From Vibrio sp. SS-MA-C1-2 (lineage in GTDB: Bacteria > Pseudomonadota > Gammaproteobacteria > Enterobacterales > Vibrionaceae): a DNA stretch of 64,000 bases. The stretch covers positions 186,001-250,000 of the forward strand of contig NZ_CP090980.1 of the NCBI RefSeq assembly GCF_021513135.1, written 5' to 3'. Position 1 is the first letter of the stretch. Every line of letters begins with the position of its first letter. The notes below the pieces were generated by a model, which made no database searches, was not told the origin of the DNA, and saw only the letters and a program-made list of their open reading frames with translations. Below are positions 1 through 8,790 of the stretch, piece by piece. Position numbers and translations under genes: made by a program.

Positions 1-839
1 GAGCGTCCATCACTCTTTTTATCTTCGTTTTGAGAACTCTGTTCATCGGCTTTAAATGGCGTTGCAGATAAGCCTTGGTTAATCACACCTTGGGCATCTT
101 TAATCGGTGCTTTAACGCTTGTTTTAATTAGTCTCTTCCCTGCAAAGCGATTAAGATCTACCTGTTTATCACAGCAAACAAGTATCGCATCCGCTTTCTC
201 TATCTCTTCATCTGTTGGACTATTTTTCACACCAATAGACCCATTGGTTTCAACTTTAATTTGATAACCTAACTCGGCAGCACCTGTTTCTAACGCTTCA
301 GCAGCTAAATATGTGTGTGCGACACCGGTAGGACACCCTGTGACACCAATTAAAAAACCTTTATCTGCTTCCAGTGTTTTCGCTTTTTTTACTTTGGTTG
401 CAAGCAGGAGTTCTAATGCTTCTTTTGTCGACTTAGCAGTCATAAAATGGGTAACAAAATCGGGTTCGATTAACTTTGAAGACAATTCAGCTAACACGGT
501 AATATGATGATCAGCGCCACCGTCTGGAGACGCAATCATAAAGAATAATTGAGAAGGTTGGCCGTCTTCTGCGCCATATTCAATACCTTTTCGACTAATA
601 CCAATCGCAACCGCGGGTTTAATGACTGCGGCACTTTTTGCATGAGGCAGGGCAATTCCACCTTCAAATCCAGTATTGTCTATCTCTTCACGGGCATAAA
701 TGTCTGTTAAAAATTGTTGTGTATTATTGATTCGCCCTTGCTGAAGAAGGGATTCAGCTAACTCAGAAAATACTTGGTCTTTGGTTTCTGCTTTTAAATC
801 CAACAGGATTAACTGCTCATTTATTAATTCATTAATCAT
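1..839 (-). CDS. PTS fructose-type EIIA-EIIB protein (C-terminal part outside window)
   Basis: Membrane sugar phosphotransferase of the fructose family; it relays phosphate to a sugar imported by a linked EIIC domain. The first 279 residues are visible. The EIIA domain (about 1-145) has the phosphorylation motif GGIALPH with His66. The EIIB domain (from about 162) has GVTGCPTGVAHTY with the phosphocysteine at 169. The frame is open at the window edge, where EIIC would be expected by family architecture. The ATG at 839 was chosen because AGGAG lies 8 bases upstream. The frameshifted AraC gene is divergent and may be its regulator. Sugar specificity cannot be read; fructose or mannosylglycerate-type are both possible. 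Confidence 0.88.
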   Translation of the reverse strand, partial: MINELINEQLILLDLKAETKDQVFSELAESLLQQGRINNTQQFLTDIYAREEIDNTGFEGGIALPHAKSAAVIKPAVAIGISRKGIEYGAEDGQPSQLFFMIASPDGGADHHITVLAELSSKLIEPDFVTHFMTAKSTKEALELLLATKVKKAKTLEADKGFLIGVTGCPTGVAHTYLAAEALETGAAELGYQIKVETNGSIGVKNSPTDEEIEKADAILVCCDKQVDLNRFAGKRLIKTSVKAPIKDAQGVINQGLSATPFKADEQSSQNEDKKSDGR

Positions 840-1156
840 TATCCACTCCTAGGTTGCATCTTCATTGACTATGACTCTATTTTCTTCTTCTTTAAGCAAA
901 AACTATAGAGTAAAATAGAGACATTAACTGGATAATTGTAACCTCCGTATCATTGTGTGATATAGATCTAACAATAACTGGTATTTAACAATCGATAAAA
1001 TAAAATTTAAATGTAGTAATATCAACAAACTATAACGAGAAAAACTAAAAGCACCATTCGCGAAAATAGCTAGTGTAAAAAACCAAGCTGGACTTAAGTG
1101 GCATTACTTCCCAGGTAGAGTGGGAGCTACATCACAATAAAATATTTTGAGAATTA

Positions 1157-2004
1157 ATGATGAGTACGATTTTTTATACATTACTGGATATTCTTGTGTC
1201 TGAAAAAGAGAATTTAAACCAAATACATTTCGCTTCTGATACCCTAACTCCCCCTCATTTAGTTATCAAGTCAATTTTCCACGGGTCGAAATGGTTGTAA
1301 CAGGGAGTTATAATAATCAGTTAGAGAATCATCATTCAGAGATAGAAACGGTTGGATTAAAAAGTGGGGACATTCTTTACATCCCACCAAACTGTTGGAA
1401 TAAGCCGTTGTGGGATGATCAATGTTCAGTATTAAGTCTACTTTTTGGTCATAGACAGCTAGGTTTTAGCTTTGTTAGTAAAGCTAAAGGACGACAAGAC
1501 TTTTTTGACGTCCAAAAATACAGTATTCCGAATCGCACAGGCTATGCAATTGACTCTATTTTAATGGCATTAAACACTTTAGCTAAAGAGGATAATCGAA
1601 TACCTACCGATCGTCATCTATTACTTTCTCTTCTTTGCTATTGTCAAAATATGTTGTCTGAGCCAACAGATAACAATAAACCCATTGCTCAAGATCGTTA
1701 TCAAGGGATTTGTATCTATATACAAGAAAACTTTCATCGAGTTATCAATCGAGACAGTATTGCGAATAGATTCAATATGACGCCTAACCATTTGTCTCGC
1801 CTATTTCGACAACATGGGCACATGACGTTAGTGGACTATATAACTTGGGTACGGATTGAAAGAAGTAAATTTATGCTTCGTAAATACCCTCTTAAACACG
1901 CTGAGATCGCAGAACGTTGTGGCTTCAAGGACGTTAATTATTTCTATCGTGTTTTCCAGCAAAGAACAGGATTAACACCTAAAGAATATCGATCTTTAGC
2001 TTAA
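1157..2004 (+). pseudogene. AraC-family transcriptional regulator, frameshifted at a C5 run
   Basis: DNA-binding regulator with an N-terminal cupin-like sensor and a C-terminal double helix-turn-helix (last ~100 residues, including FNMTPNHLSRLFRQHG and AERCGFKDVNYFYRVF). The longest in-frame stretch starts at ATG 1291, but that truncates the sensor. A second frame starting at ATG 1157 or 1160 reads about 46 residues (MMSTIFYTLLDILVSEKEN...) and stops at 1298. Adding one C to the C5 run at 1250-1254 joins the frames as ...DTLTPPSFSYQVNFPRVEMV, which reads like a normal sensor domain. It lies divergent from the PTS gene and may control it. Either a true frameshift, a phase-variable tract or a sequencing error. 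Confidence 0.75.
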
Positions 2005-2038
2005 TAATAAAGTTTTCTAATTGATTAGCATTTGTTAT

Positions 2039-2065
2039 TTACCTTAATTAAAGTGATTAAGGTAA
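2039..2065. terminator. 10-bp perfect hairpin after the AraC gene
   Basis: TTACCTTAAT and ATTAAGGTAA form a perfect 10-bp stem with a 7-base loop, 35 bases after the araC-type stop. It lacks a clear T run on either strand, so the terminator role is inferred only from its place between converging genes. Confidence 0.35.
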
Positions 2066-2102
2066 TGATGACACGCGCTCACATCCCACTAACTCCAATG
2101 AC

Positions 2103-2129
2103 CTAGTCGCTTAAAGTATGAGGAGGATA
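2103..2129 (+). repeat. ERIC-like repeat, right-end remnant
   Basis: CTAGTCGCTTAAAGTATGAG followed by GAGGATA matches the right end of the window's repeat family (CTAGCGACTTCAAGTATGAA then GGGTATA). No left half can be recognised. Confidence 0.4.
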
Positions 2130-2138
2130 GTGTAAATT

Positions 2139-2960
2139 TTATACGTTAAAATAGGCCATTTTGTGCCTTAATAACGCTTCCAGAATAACGGCGCTTTCGG
2201 CTTGTTGAACTAATCGTTGATAATGAGGATTCAGTAAAGATCGAGTCAAAAAGGTCACATGCTTAAGCGATTCTCTTGGCATATCTTTTGGCAATAACAA
2301 TCCAATAAACAAAGAACTTTGTTTAAACCAAACATCCTCATTATTAACTCGTATAATGATTAATTGGGGTAAAGTTATATGACGACTGATAAGATGAGGC
2401 AGAGCAATTCCACCTCCGATATACGTTGATGAAACCTCTTCCCTAGCCGTTAAAGCAAACAATAAATCATTGGTAATAGTAGAAATATCAAGTTGGTGCT
2501 TATTAGCTTCAGAATGTTGTTCAAGCTCATTTTTCGTTGCCATTAGAGCTATCTGTTTAAAAATCTGTGCTTGTGTTACCTCTTTCTCAGTTAGTTCTAA
2601 ATAATGATAATTTAACTCAAAAGGGAGTAAAAAAGATTTATTTTTATGTAACGGCTCTTGACGGAACCAAGGTGATTTCGGTTTTATGATAATTGTGTTT
2701 TTTTCAATAAAAGCTTGAAGAACCATTTGGGCTAACTCAGCATCCTTACCTTCAATATGCAATTGACAAAGATCCCCCGCACTGTTGCCATTGGCCATAA
2801 GCCCTAAGGTTGCAAAAAGTGAATCATGACTATTTTTAGTCACATTAACAAATAGAAAGATAGAGTGAAAAGAAGAGGCCAGTTTTTGTAAATGGTGAAT
2901 TTTCCAACTGGGCATCCCTACAACAGGAAGAATAAATGTGATTGTTTTAAAAATTGACAT
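2139..2960 (-). CDS. PTS protein: degenerate HPr-like domain plus fructose-type EIIA domain
   Basis: About 273 residues. The C-terminal part is a fructose/nitrogen-type EIIA domain with the phospho-His motif GGGIALPH. The N-terminal ~90 residues resemble HPr: SLFATLGLMANG corresponds to the Ser46 region, followed by DLCQLHIEGKDAELAQMVLQ. The expected GLHARPA phosphohistidine loop reads PSWKIHHLQ, so the usual His15 seems lost. Start ATG 2960 is preferred over 2975 because AAGG lies 7 bases before it. The EIIB gene upstream on the same strand is separated by an ERIC-like repeat. The EIIA may phosphorylate that EIIB, and the HPr part may be regulatory; both are inferences. Confidence 0.75.
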   Translation of the reverse strand: MSIFKTITFILPVVGMPSWKIHHLQKLASSFHSIFLFVNVTKNSHDSLFATLGLMANGNSAGDLCQLHIEGKDAELAQMVLQAFIEKNTIIIKPKSPWFRQEPLHKNKSFLLPFELNYHYLELTEKEVTQAQIFKQIALMATKNELEQHSEANKHQLDISTITNDLLFALTAREEVSSTYIGGGIALPHLISRHITLPQLIIIRVNNEDVWFKQSSLFIGLLLPKDMPRESLKHVTFLTRSLLNPHYQRLVQQAESAVILEALLRHKMAYFNV

Positions 2961-3104
2961 CAATCGCCTTCTCAACTTACTTAGATAACACCATGACTAT
3001 CATATATTTCGCCAATTGACTTCAAGTTTGAAGGAGGTAGCGACGCTAACACAACATCTGACTGATTAAATAATAGTGATTAAATAACACTGACTAAATA
3101 ACAA

Positions 3105-3231
3105 TATACCCAAAGTAATTGGAGTTGCTAGTAGGCGGCAAGTGAGTGAGGCCCCATGAGTATAGGGGTACTCTATGATTGGGTCGAACGAGTGCAGCCA
3201 ACAACCTAGCGACTTCAAGTATAAAGGGTAT
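3105..3231 (+). repeat. ERIC-like palindromic repeat, full length
   Basis: 127 bp, beginning TATACCCAAAGTAATTGGAG and ending near AAGGGTAT. The ends form imperfect terminal inverted repeats (AGTTGCTAG near the left end, CTAGCGACT near the right). The inner part TCGAACGAGTGCAGCCAACA resembles enterobacterial ERIC. It lies between the EIIB and EIIA-like genes of the PTS pair. Confidence 0.9.
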
Positions 3232-3233
3232 CG

Positions 3234-3530
3234 CTAAATAATCGATAATAAGACCTTTTCTCCTTCAATAAGTACGTGCTCAATCGAGACTTTCTTTACT
3301 TTATAACCAATAAATCGTTCACCCTTCTCAATCTCAATATCAGATGCGATTAAAATATGATCGGCTTTAGCGATATCCTGTGGGGTAAGTAGATTTTCAA
3401 TCCCCATTGCACCTTGAGTTTCAACTTTAATTGAAACACCCGCTTTTTTTGCTGCTTTAACAAGTATATCTGCCGCCATATAAGTATGTGCAATGCCGGT
3501 TGGACAAGCTGTAATTGCGATAAAATTCAT
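3234..3530 (-). CDS. PTS fructose-type EIIB component, stand-alone
   Basis: 98 residues, the length of a single fructose-family EIIB domain. The phosphocysteine motif TACPTGIAHTYMAAD puts the active Cys at residue 9. EIIB passes phosphate from EIIA to the sugar bound by EIIC in the inner membrane. No EIIC is encoded beside it: an ERIC-like repeat follows, then the HPr-like/EIIA gene. It may serve the EIIC of the fructose-type transporter at the window start, or be a remnant of a larger operon. The stop lies 3 bp from the repeat. Confidence 0.88.
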   Translation of the reverse strand: MNFIAITACPTGIAHTYMAADILVKAAKKAGVSIKVETQGAMGIENLLTPQDIAKADHILIASDIEIEKGERFIGYKVKKVSIEHVLIEGEKVLLSII

Positions 3531-3592
3531 AAAAATCCATTCAGAGTAGACAATTAACTAATTATCATTGATATAAAGACAGTAAACAACCA

Positions 3593-3719
3593 ATACCTAA
3601 AGTAATTGAAATTACTCGTAGGTGGCAAGCAAGTGCATCCCCATGTGTATAGGTGCGTTATATGATTGGAGCGCACGAACGTAGCCAACAACTTAGCAAC
3701 TTCAAGTAAGAAAGGTATA
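3593..3719 (+). repeat. ERIC-like palindromic repeat
   Basis: About 127 bp between the EIIB and LysR genes. It starts ATACCTAAAGTAATTGAAAT and ends CTTCAAGTAAGAAAGGTATA, with several differences from the other copies. Confidence 0.85.
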
Positions 3720-3747
3720 TGAAATCGCAATAGGTGTCGGTTTATTG

Positions 3748-4653
3748 TCAACAGTTAACAGTTAAAAGTGACCTTAACTGTTCAATTAACCACTGGGTTC
3801 TGTCTCTTTGATTATCTTGTTTAAGCCAGATTAAATTGATATCAAAATCAGCAACAGGGATCGGAGGTTCTACAGCAGTGAGTGATTGAGTGAATAAACG
3901 AATCTCTGCTACCTTACGAGGAATAATCGCAAACATCGCACGATCTTGGACTAACCGAGCGATAGTTAAAAAGTTTTTTGAGATAACATTCACATCTCTA
4001 GGTAGGCCCTTTTCTTGTAAATAACGGTCAACTTGAGTGCTAAACTGACTATCAGGGCTAACTAAAGCATGGGGATACTGACAAAATGTATCGATATCTA
4101 ATTGGTCAATCACCACTCTTTGTCTATCAAAGATACAACAATGCTTTTCAGTGTATAGTTTCTGCTGCTGAAACTTCTCATCTAAACGGGGAATACTACC
4201 AATAATAATATCGAGTTTTTGCTGTTCACTTACTATATTGTAATTTTGACGATTAACATTCACAAATTCAATTTTGGCTTTTGGTGATAGTAAAAGTAAG
4301 GCGTCATAAATCTGAGGGGCAAAGATAAACTCGGCGTAATCACTAAGCCCTATTTTATACACTCCCTGATAATCACTAGGACAAAAGTTCTGTTTGGGCA
4401 AAATATTTAACTCAAATAATGAGAGGATCTTCTCTACAGTAGGAAATAATTCAACGGCATGAGTTGTCGCAATCATCTGATGTTTTTTTCTTTCAAATAA
4501 CGGCTCATTGGTTAATACGCGTAACTTGCCTAAACTATGGCTGACGGCCGATTGACTTAAACAGCAAAGTTTTGCGGTTTCACTCACACTGTTTGTTTTA
4601 TAGAGATAATAAAAAGTAACCAATAAATTAAGATCACATTTTTTTCCAATCAC
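3748..4653 (-). CDS. LysR-family transcriptional regulator
   Basis: 301 residues, standard LysR length. The N-terminal winged helix-turn-helix (about 5-65) contains FYYLYKTNSVSETAKLCCLS and QSAVSHSLGKLR. The remainder is a periplasmic-binding-protein-like effector domain. It is divergent from chrA across a ~150-bp AT-rich gap, the usual arrangement for a LysR regulator and its target, so control of chrA is likely but inferred. The effector is unknown. The stop is followed closely by an ERIC-like repeat. Confidence 0.88.
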   Translation of the reverse strand: MIGKKCDLNLLVTFYYLYKTNSVSETAKLCCLSQSAVSHSLGKLRVLTNEPLFERKKHQMIATTHAVELFPTVEKILSLFELNILPKQNFCPSDYQGVYKIGLSDYAEFIFAPQIYDALLLLSPKAKIEFVNVNRQNYNIVSEQQKLDIIIGSIPRLDEKFQQQKLYTEKHCCIFDRQRVVIDQLDIDTFCQYPHALVSPDSQFSTQVDRYLQEKGLPRDVNVISKNFLTIARLVQDRAMFAIIPRKVAEIRLFTQSLTAVEPPIPVADFDINLIWLKQDNQRDRTQWLIEQLRSLLTVNC

Positions 4654-4801
4654 TGGCTGATATCAAATTAGAGTTATCATTTTTTCGAACATTAATAGAA
4701 CTATTACTTTCATTCATATTTACTACCAATATTATCAATTTGAGTCATTTTACATTAATGGATAGTATCGCGGTTAAAATTAATTGCAATGGATTCGCCT
4801 A

Positions 4802-6013
4802 ATGACACAACAAGAAATCGACAACTCATCGTTTCGAACAAATACTCACTCAATTTTCGAACTATTCTGGCCTTTTTTTATTTTGGGCTGGATAAGCTTT
4901 GGTGGACCCGCCGCTCACATTGGTTATTTTCGAGAAACATTTGTTGTCAAAAAAAGATGGATTGAAGAGCAAAAGTTTAGCCAATTTGTTGCTTTAAGCC
5001 AGATTTTACCAGGACCAGGTTCCAGTCAAATTGGATTTGCAATTGGTTATCAACGTGGAAAATTAATAGGCGGAATATTAGCATTTCTAGGTTTTACATT
5101 ACCCTCGATCATTATCATGCTGTCAATTGCGTTAATGAGCAGCCAACTAACCAACTCAAGCATATTTATCAGCATTGTTCATAGTTTAAAATTGCTCGCA
5201 GTTGTTGTCGTTGCAGATGCGACATGGGGGATGTATAAAAATTTCTGTCGAACTAAATTAACCGCCACTCTCTGTATAATTAGTGCTGCAATCTTGCTTT
5301 TATCACCGAGTGTATTGACTCAAGTCATCGTTTTGATTGGTGCCTTATTCATTGGGTATTTTTGTTTATCCGACAGAAAAAAAGAGCAAACTCTCGGTTT
5401 TAAAAAGCAGCCTGAATATTCGATTCTATATTTATTGCTATTTTTTTCACTGCTATTGTTTATTCCATTTTTCGCTTCACCGGAACACCCAATGCTACAA
5501 CTATTTTCCAATTTCTATCAAACTGGCGCTTTAGTGTTTGGTGGCGGCCATGTTGTTCTTCCACTTTTGCAATCCCAACTCGGTGACGCCATCACCAATG
5601 ACCTATTTTTAACTGGTTATGCTATTGCTCAGGCTGTTCCAGGCCCAATGTTTACATTAGCGACATATATTGGATACCATATTATTCCAGATCAACCCAT
5701 TATCGCGGCACTAGTTTCAACTCTGGCGATATTTTTGCCAGGCTTTCTGCTACTACTTTCAGCACTCAAGAACTGGCAGAAAATAACTAATAATACACAA
5801 ATTACAGGCGCGCTGACTGGGGTTAATGCAATGGTAGTTGGATTTCTATTGAGTGCACTCTATCAACCTGTTTTCAATAGTGCCGTACTATCAACTGTGG
5901 ACCTAATTTGGGTATTATTTGGCGCACTTCTAATGAAGCGTTTTAATATGCCTTTGGCTATTGTTGTTTTACTCTTTGTTGTGTCAGGTGCTGTCACAGG
6001 CGTTATCGTATAG
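4802..6013 (+). CDS. chrA: Chromate transporter, CHR family (ChrA)
   Basis: Inner-membrane protein of 403 residues with two homologous CHR halves, as in long-chain ChrA. The first half carries GWISFGGPAAHIGYFRE and LPGPGSSQIGFAIGY. The second repeats the pattern with FGGGHVVLPLL and AQAVPGPMFTLATYIGY. About ten hydrophobic segments are visible. The family exports chromate or related oxyanions. An in-frame TTG at 4784 would add six residues; ATG 4802 matches the normal N-terminus better, although its ribosome-binding site is weak. The LysR gene is divergent and an ERIC-like repeat begins at the stop codon. Confidence 0.9.
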   Translation: MTQQEIDNSSFRTNTHSIFELFWPFFILGWISFGGPAAHIGYFRETFVVKKRWIEEQKFSQFVALSQILPGPGSSQIGFAIGYQRGKLIGGILAFLGFTLPSIIIMLSIALMSSQLTNSSIFISIVHSLKLLAVVVVADATWGMYKNFCRTKLTATLCIISAAILLLSPSVLTQVIVLIGALFIGYFCLSDRKKEQTLGFKKQPEYSILYLLLFFSLLLFIPFFASPEHPMLQLFSNFYQTGALVFGGGHVVLPLLQSQLGDAITNDLFLTGYAIAQAVPGPMFTLATYIGYHIIPDQPIIAALVSTLAIFLPGFLLLLSALKNWQKITNNTQITGALTGVNAMVVGFLLSALYQPVFNSAVLSTVDLIWVLFGALLMKRFNMPLAIVVLLFVVSGAVTGVIV

Positions 6014-6160
6014 ACTCAAAGTAATTGGAGCTGCTAGTCGGCGGCAAGCAAGTACGTCCTCATGAGTATAGATACGCTATATGATTGGGCCGCACGAGCG
6101 TAGCCAACAACCTAGCAACTTACAGTAAGAAGGGTATAGACTTGAAGTAAGAAGGGTATA
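6012..6160 (+). repeat. ERIC-like repeat with duplicated right end
   Basis: A ~127-bp copy (6012-6138) followed by a tandem repeat of its last 22 bp (AAGTAAGAAGGGTATA preceded by GACTTG, to 6160) and a third decayed unit to about 6177. The left end overlaps the chrA stop region. Confidence 0.85.
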
Positions 6161-6386
6161 GACTTGAAGTAGAAAGAGCGATATATGATGACGACGAACA
6201 AGCGAAGCCCATACCCTATCCTTTTCAATCCTAAAAATTCAAATATTAGCATCCTAATTTTAGTCTATAATAAAAGAAACCTAATGGAATGAGTAAATAA
6301 TATTAATATTTATACACTACGACTTATCCTTGCCTGTATTGTAGCGATACAGGTGACCATTTTATATTTACTGAATATACATTGAG

Positions 6387-6647
6387 ATGAGACTTAAATT
6401 TAATGAACAATTAATATTTTTTGGGTTAGCAGATATTCAGATCATACTCTGGATTTATTATTTATTCCAGATAGATCAAGTACCTTATATTATCCGCTTT
6501 ATTGTTGCATCTCTATTCTTGATCATTAGTATATTACTTCTTTATATTGCATCAAATAGAACAAGACGTAGAAAAGATAAAATTTACAAGGTTAAAATAT
6601 ATACACTATCACTCACTTCGGGTTATTATTTTTTCACATTCTTATGA
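6387..6647 (+). CDS. Hypothetical small membrane protein
   Basis: 86 residues with two or three hydrophobic stretches: about 8-28 (FFGLADIQIILWIYYLF), 33-54 (IIRFIVASLFLIISILLLYI) and a shorter C-terminal one. A basic patch, RTRRRKDK, follows the second. No family recognised. The ATG has no strong ribosome-binding site. The region upstream (6302-6385) is also open in another frame and hydrophobic but lacks an ATG, so the start or a frameshift is uncertain. It may be a real small inner-membrane protein or chance AT-rich sequence. Confidence 0.4.
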   Translation: MRLKFNEQLIFFGLADIQIILWIYYLFQIDQVPYIIRFIVASLFLIISILLLYIASNRTRRRKDKIYKVKIYTLSLTSGYYFFTFL

Positions 6648-6701
6648 GCAATTGAGTATATTTTAATCACTTAATTGCTCACATTTCGATCAAGCATTGG
6701 T

Positions 6702-6881
6702 TTAATCTTTTAACCTTGGATCATCACTATTTAATAGCCTCATTGCAATTTCTTCAGCAATCGCATCATACCAAATTTGATTAAAATGGGGTTTGATATT
6801 GGCTTGAATATTTTCCAAGCAATAAGCCAAACCATTGGCTAACTCTTCATCGGTTAAGTATTTTATTTGGGTTATATCCAT
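6702..6881 (-). CDS. Hypothetical small soluble protein
   Basis: 59 residues starting MDITQIKYLTDEELANGLAY and ending RLLNSDDPRLKD. It is acidic, predicted helical, with no membrane segment or Cys. The open frame extends to 6932, but the internal ATG at 6881 is preferred: codon use and composition look normal only after it, and a GAGA stretch lies upstream. Family not recognised. It stands alone, flanked by the small membrane protein and an ERIC-like repeat. Confidence 0.55.
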   Translation of the reverse strand: MDITQIKYLTDEELANGLAYCLENIQANIKPHFNQIWYDAIAEEIAMRLLNSDDPRLKD

Positions 6882-6940
6882 CTGATTATTTCTCGTTGTT
6901 ATTTTTAATATCAGCTTATCAATATAAAGCAAAACTTGCT

Positions 6941-7069
6941 ATATGCCTAAAGTAATTGCAGTTACTAATAGCCGGAAAATAAGTAAAGCCCCATAAGTAG
7001 AAGTGTACTATATGACTGGAACGATTAAATACAGCTAATACCCTAGCAACTTCATGTCAGAAGGGTATA
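6941..7069 (+). repeat. ERIC-like repeat, diverged
   Basis: 129 bp, with ATATGCCTAAAGTAATTGCA at the left and TCAGAAGGGTATA at the right. It is more decayed than most copies. Confidence 0.8.
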
Positions 7070-7130
7070 GTGTCTTGATTTAGACTTATATTTTTTCTAC
7101 TTCGGTATATCTCATTAAACGAGGAAATCA

Positions 7131-7613
7131 ATGAACTCACGAATTATAGAAATAGTAGCAGAACATGATCAGGATATCTGTGATGTAATCAAAAAAGTTG
7201 GCATAGAATTTGGTGCAATTGGGGAAGGATTTGGTCCTTCGGATCAAGAAGTGTTAAACATGAGCCAACATTATAAGCCTGAAAATAGAAGCCGATACTT
7301 TATCCTGTTTATTAATGGTCGAATTGTTGGTGGCGGTGGCGTCGCCAGTTTCAACCAGAGTGAAACCATTTGTGAACTAAAAAAACTATTCTTATTACCT
7401 GAAGCTAGGGGACTAGGATTTGGCCGTAAAATATCTGAATTAGCAATTAACGCTGCCCAAGATTTTGGTTATCAGCGTTGCTATTTAGATACGTTATCGA
7501 ATATGGAGAGAGCCATTGCTCTGTATGAATCAATCGGCTTCTCTCTTTTAACTGAACCATTATCAGGAACACTGCATAATGGTTGTGATGTTGCGATGAT
7601 TAAAGATCTTTAA
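7131..7613 (+). CDS. GNAT-family N-acetyltransferase
   Basis: 160 residues, one GNAT fold. The acetyl-CoA-binding motif A is visible as LPEARGLGFGRKISELAI (R/QxxGxG type), followed by a C-terminal YLDTLSNMERAIALYESIGF, typical of small-molecule or protein acetyltransferases. ACGAGGAAATCA precedes the ATG as a good ribosome-binding site. The substrate is not readable. The last four bases overlap the convergent PLP-enzyme gene, with no terminator between them. Confidence 0.88.
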   Translation: MNSRIIEIVAEHDQDICDVIKKVGIEFGAIGEGFGPSDQEVLNMSQHYKPENRSRYFILFINGRIVGGGGVASFNQSETICELKKLFLLPEARGLGFGRKISELAINAAQDFGYQRCYLDTLSNMERAIALYESIGFSLLTEPLSGTLHNGCDVAMIKDL

Positions 7614-8575
7614 CGCTCTGTATTCAAGTTTGGATACTTACGTTGGTATCGCGGTAACATCGTTGCATTGCCTAATAAACCACCTTGATGAATATAAAGC
7701 AGTGTTTTATCTTGATGATTCGGTAACCATTCCATCAAACAACGCCACATTAAAGGATCATAAAGAAGCTCAAACTCGACCGTTGTCTGTTGGTTGAGCT
7801 GTTGCCAAATAAGGTAATCTTGATGGTACAACTTACCAAAATGATGCTTTTTATTTAAATTTAATTGTTTTAGCGTGAGAATGGTTGGGTAGTCGTGCGG
7901 AGATATATCCGCAGTAATCTCAATAGAGCTATCACAATTCAACTCTTTAAATTGTTCTGTAAGGTAGGTCTCACCACCCACACAGGGACAAGTTAACACT
8001 TCAATATCGTAATTTTTCAGATAACGATGCAGATAAAAAGCGGTAGTTCCTGTCCCTGATGGTAAAGCAATCACAAGGTTTGATATCTTTTGTTGCTCTT
8101 TCCATTGAATGATCTCTTTTGCTAAGCCTGTGACACCATATTCGGCTAGCGCACAACGTCCCCCTTCAGGCACCACTAAACAAGCTTGATCGGGTTGACG
8201 AATATCGGAAATATAACGGTTTGTAGGAAGGTCTAAACCCGATTCCGAAATATCAATAACTTTAGCACCTAGCGCCAAAGCTGCAGCATAATTTCCTGTC
8301 GGTTTTTCTTTGATAAAAGAGGCAATATGATTAACGTAAAACTCGCATTTCCACCCTCTTAACTTTGCCAAAGCGGCTAATGAGTAAAGAGAATTTGCTT
8401 GAGGGGAACCATATCCGATTATCGTTGTTATATTGGGATAAAAACCATCTAGAAGTGCTCTAAATTTTCTCGCTTTATTACCACTAAATGTAGGGTGAAG
8501 TTGATCATCCCGTTTTAGGTAAAAACTAAAACCATTAAAAGTGTGGTGTGTCGTTGGGCTATTTTCTATTTTCAT
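7610..8575 (-). CDS. PLP-dependent ACC deaminase / D-cysteine desulfhydrase family protein
   Basis: 321 residues of tryptophan-synthase-beta fold (PLP type II). The Schiff-base lysine lies in HPTFSGNKARKFRALL. A phosphate-binding glycine loop is visible as LPSGTGTTAFYL. Family members open 1-aminocyclopropane-1-carboxylate or release sulfide from D-cysteine; the sequence alone does not decide, and D-cysteine desulfhydrase activity is common in gammaproteobacteria. It is a single-gene unit, convergent with the acetyltransferase. Confidence 0.85.
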   Translation of the reverse strand: MKIENSPTTHHTFNGFSFYLKRDDQLHPTFSGNKARKFRALLDGFYPNITTIIGYGSPQANSLYSLAALAKLRGWKCEFYVNHIASFIKEKPTGNYAAALALGAKVIDISESGLDLPTNRYISDIRQPDQACLVVPEGGRCALAEYGVTGLAKEIIQWKEQQKISNLVIALPSGTGTTAFYLHRYLKNYDIEVLTCPCVGGETYLTEQFKELNCDSSIEITADISPHDYPTILTLKQLNLNKKHHFGKLYHQDYLIWQQLNQQTTVEFELLYDPLMWRCLMEWLPNHQDKTLLYIHQGGLLGNATMLPRYQRKYPNLNTER

Positions 8576-8639
8576 GAATGATAAATAATCGGTTAAGTAT
8601 ACGAAAGTAAGCGGCGTCGCTCGCTCAGGAAAAAGGGAT

Positions 8640-8767
8640 TATACGCAAAGTAATTGGAGTTGCTAGTAAGCGGTAAATGAGTGAAGCCCCATGAGTATAA
8701 GTGTACTCTATGATTGAGGCGAACAAATGTAGCCAACAACCTAGCATCTTCAAGTAAGAAAGATATA
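8640..8767 (+). repeat. ERIC-like palindromic repeat
   Basis: 128 bp from TATACGCAAAGTAATTGGAG to AAGTAAGAAAGATATA, lying upstream of the PLP-enzyme gene. Confidence 0.85.
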
Positions 8768-8790
8768 GACCCATTAATATCGCTACACAA

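Noticed and set aside
3554-3751. Short minus-strand frame reading IPFLLEVAKLLATFVRSNH-like peptides, also seen at 8593-8790, 18369-18581, 20751-20969 and 51474-51695
   Set aside because: The same peptide pattern recurs wherever an ERIC-like repeat is read in one frame; it has no ribosome-binding site and decays with the repeat, so it is a by-product of the element.
6302-6385. Hydrophobic open frame before the small membrane protein
   Set aside because: No ATG, GTG or TTG with a ribosome-binding site in frame; probably not translated.
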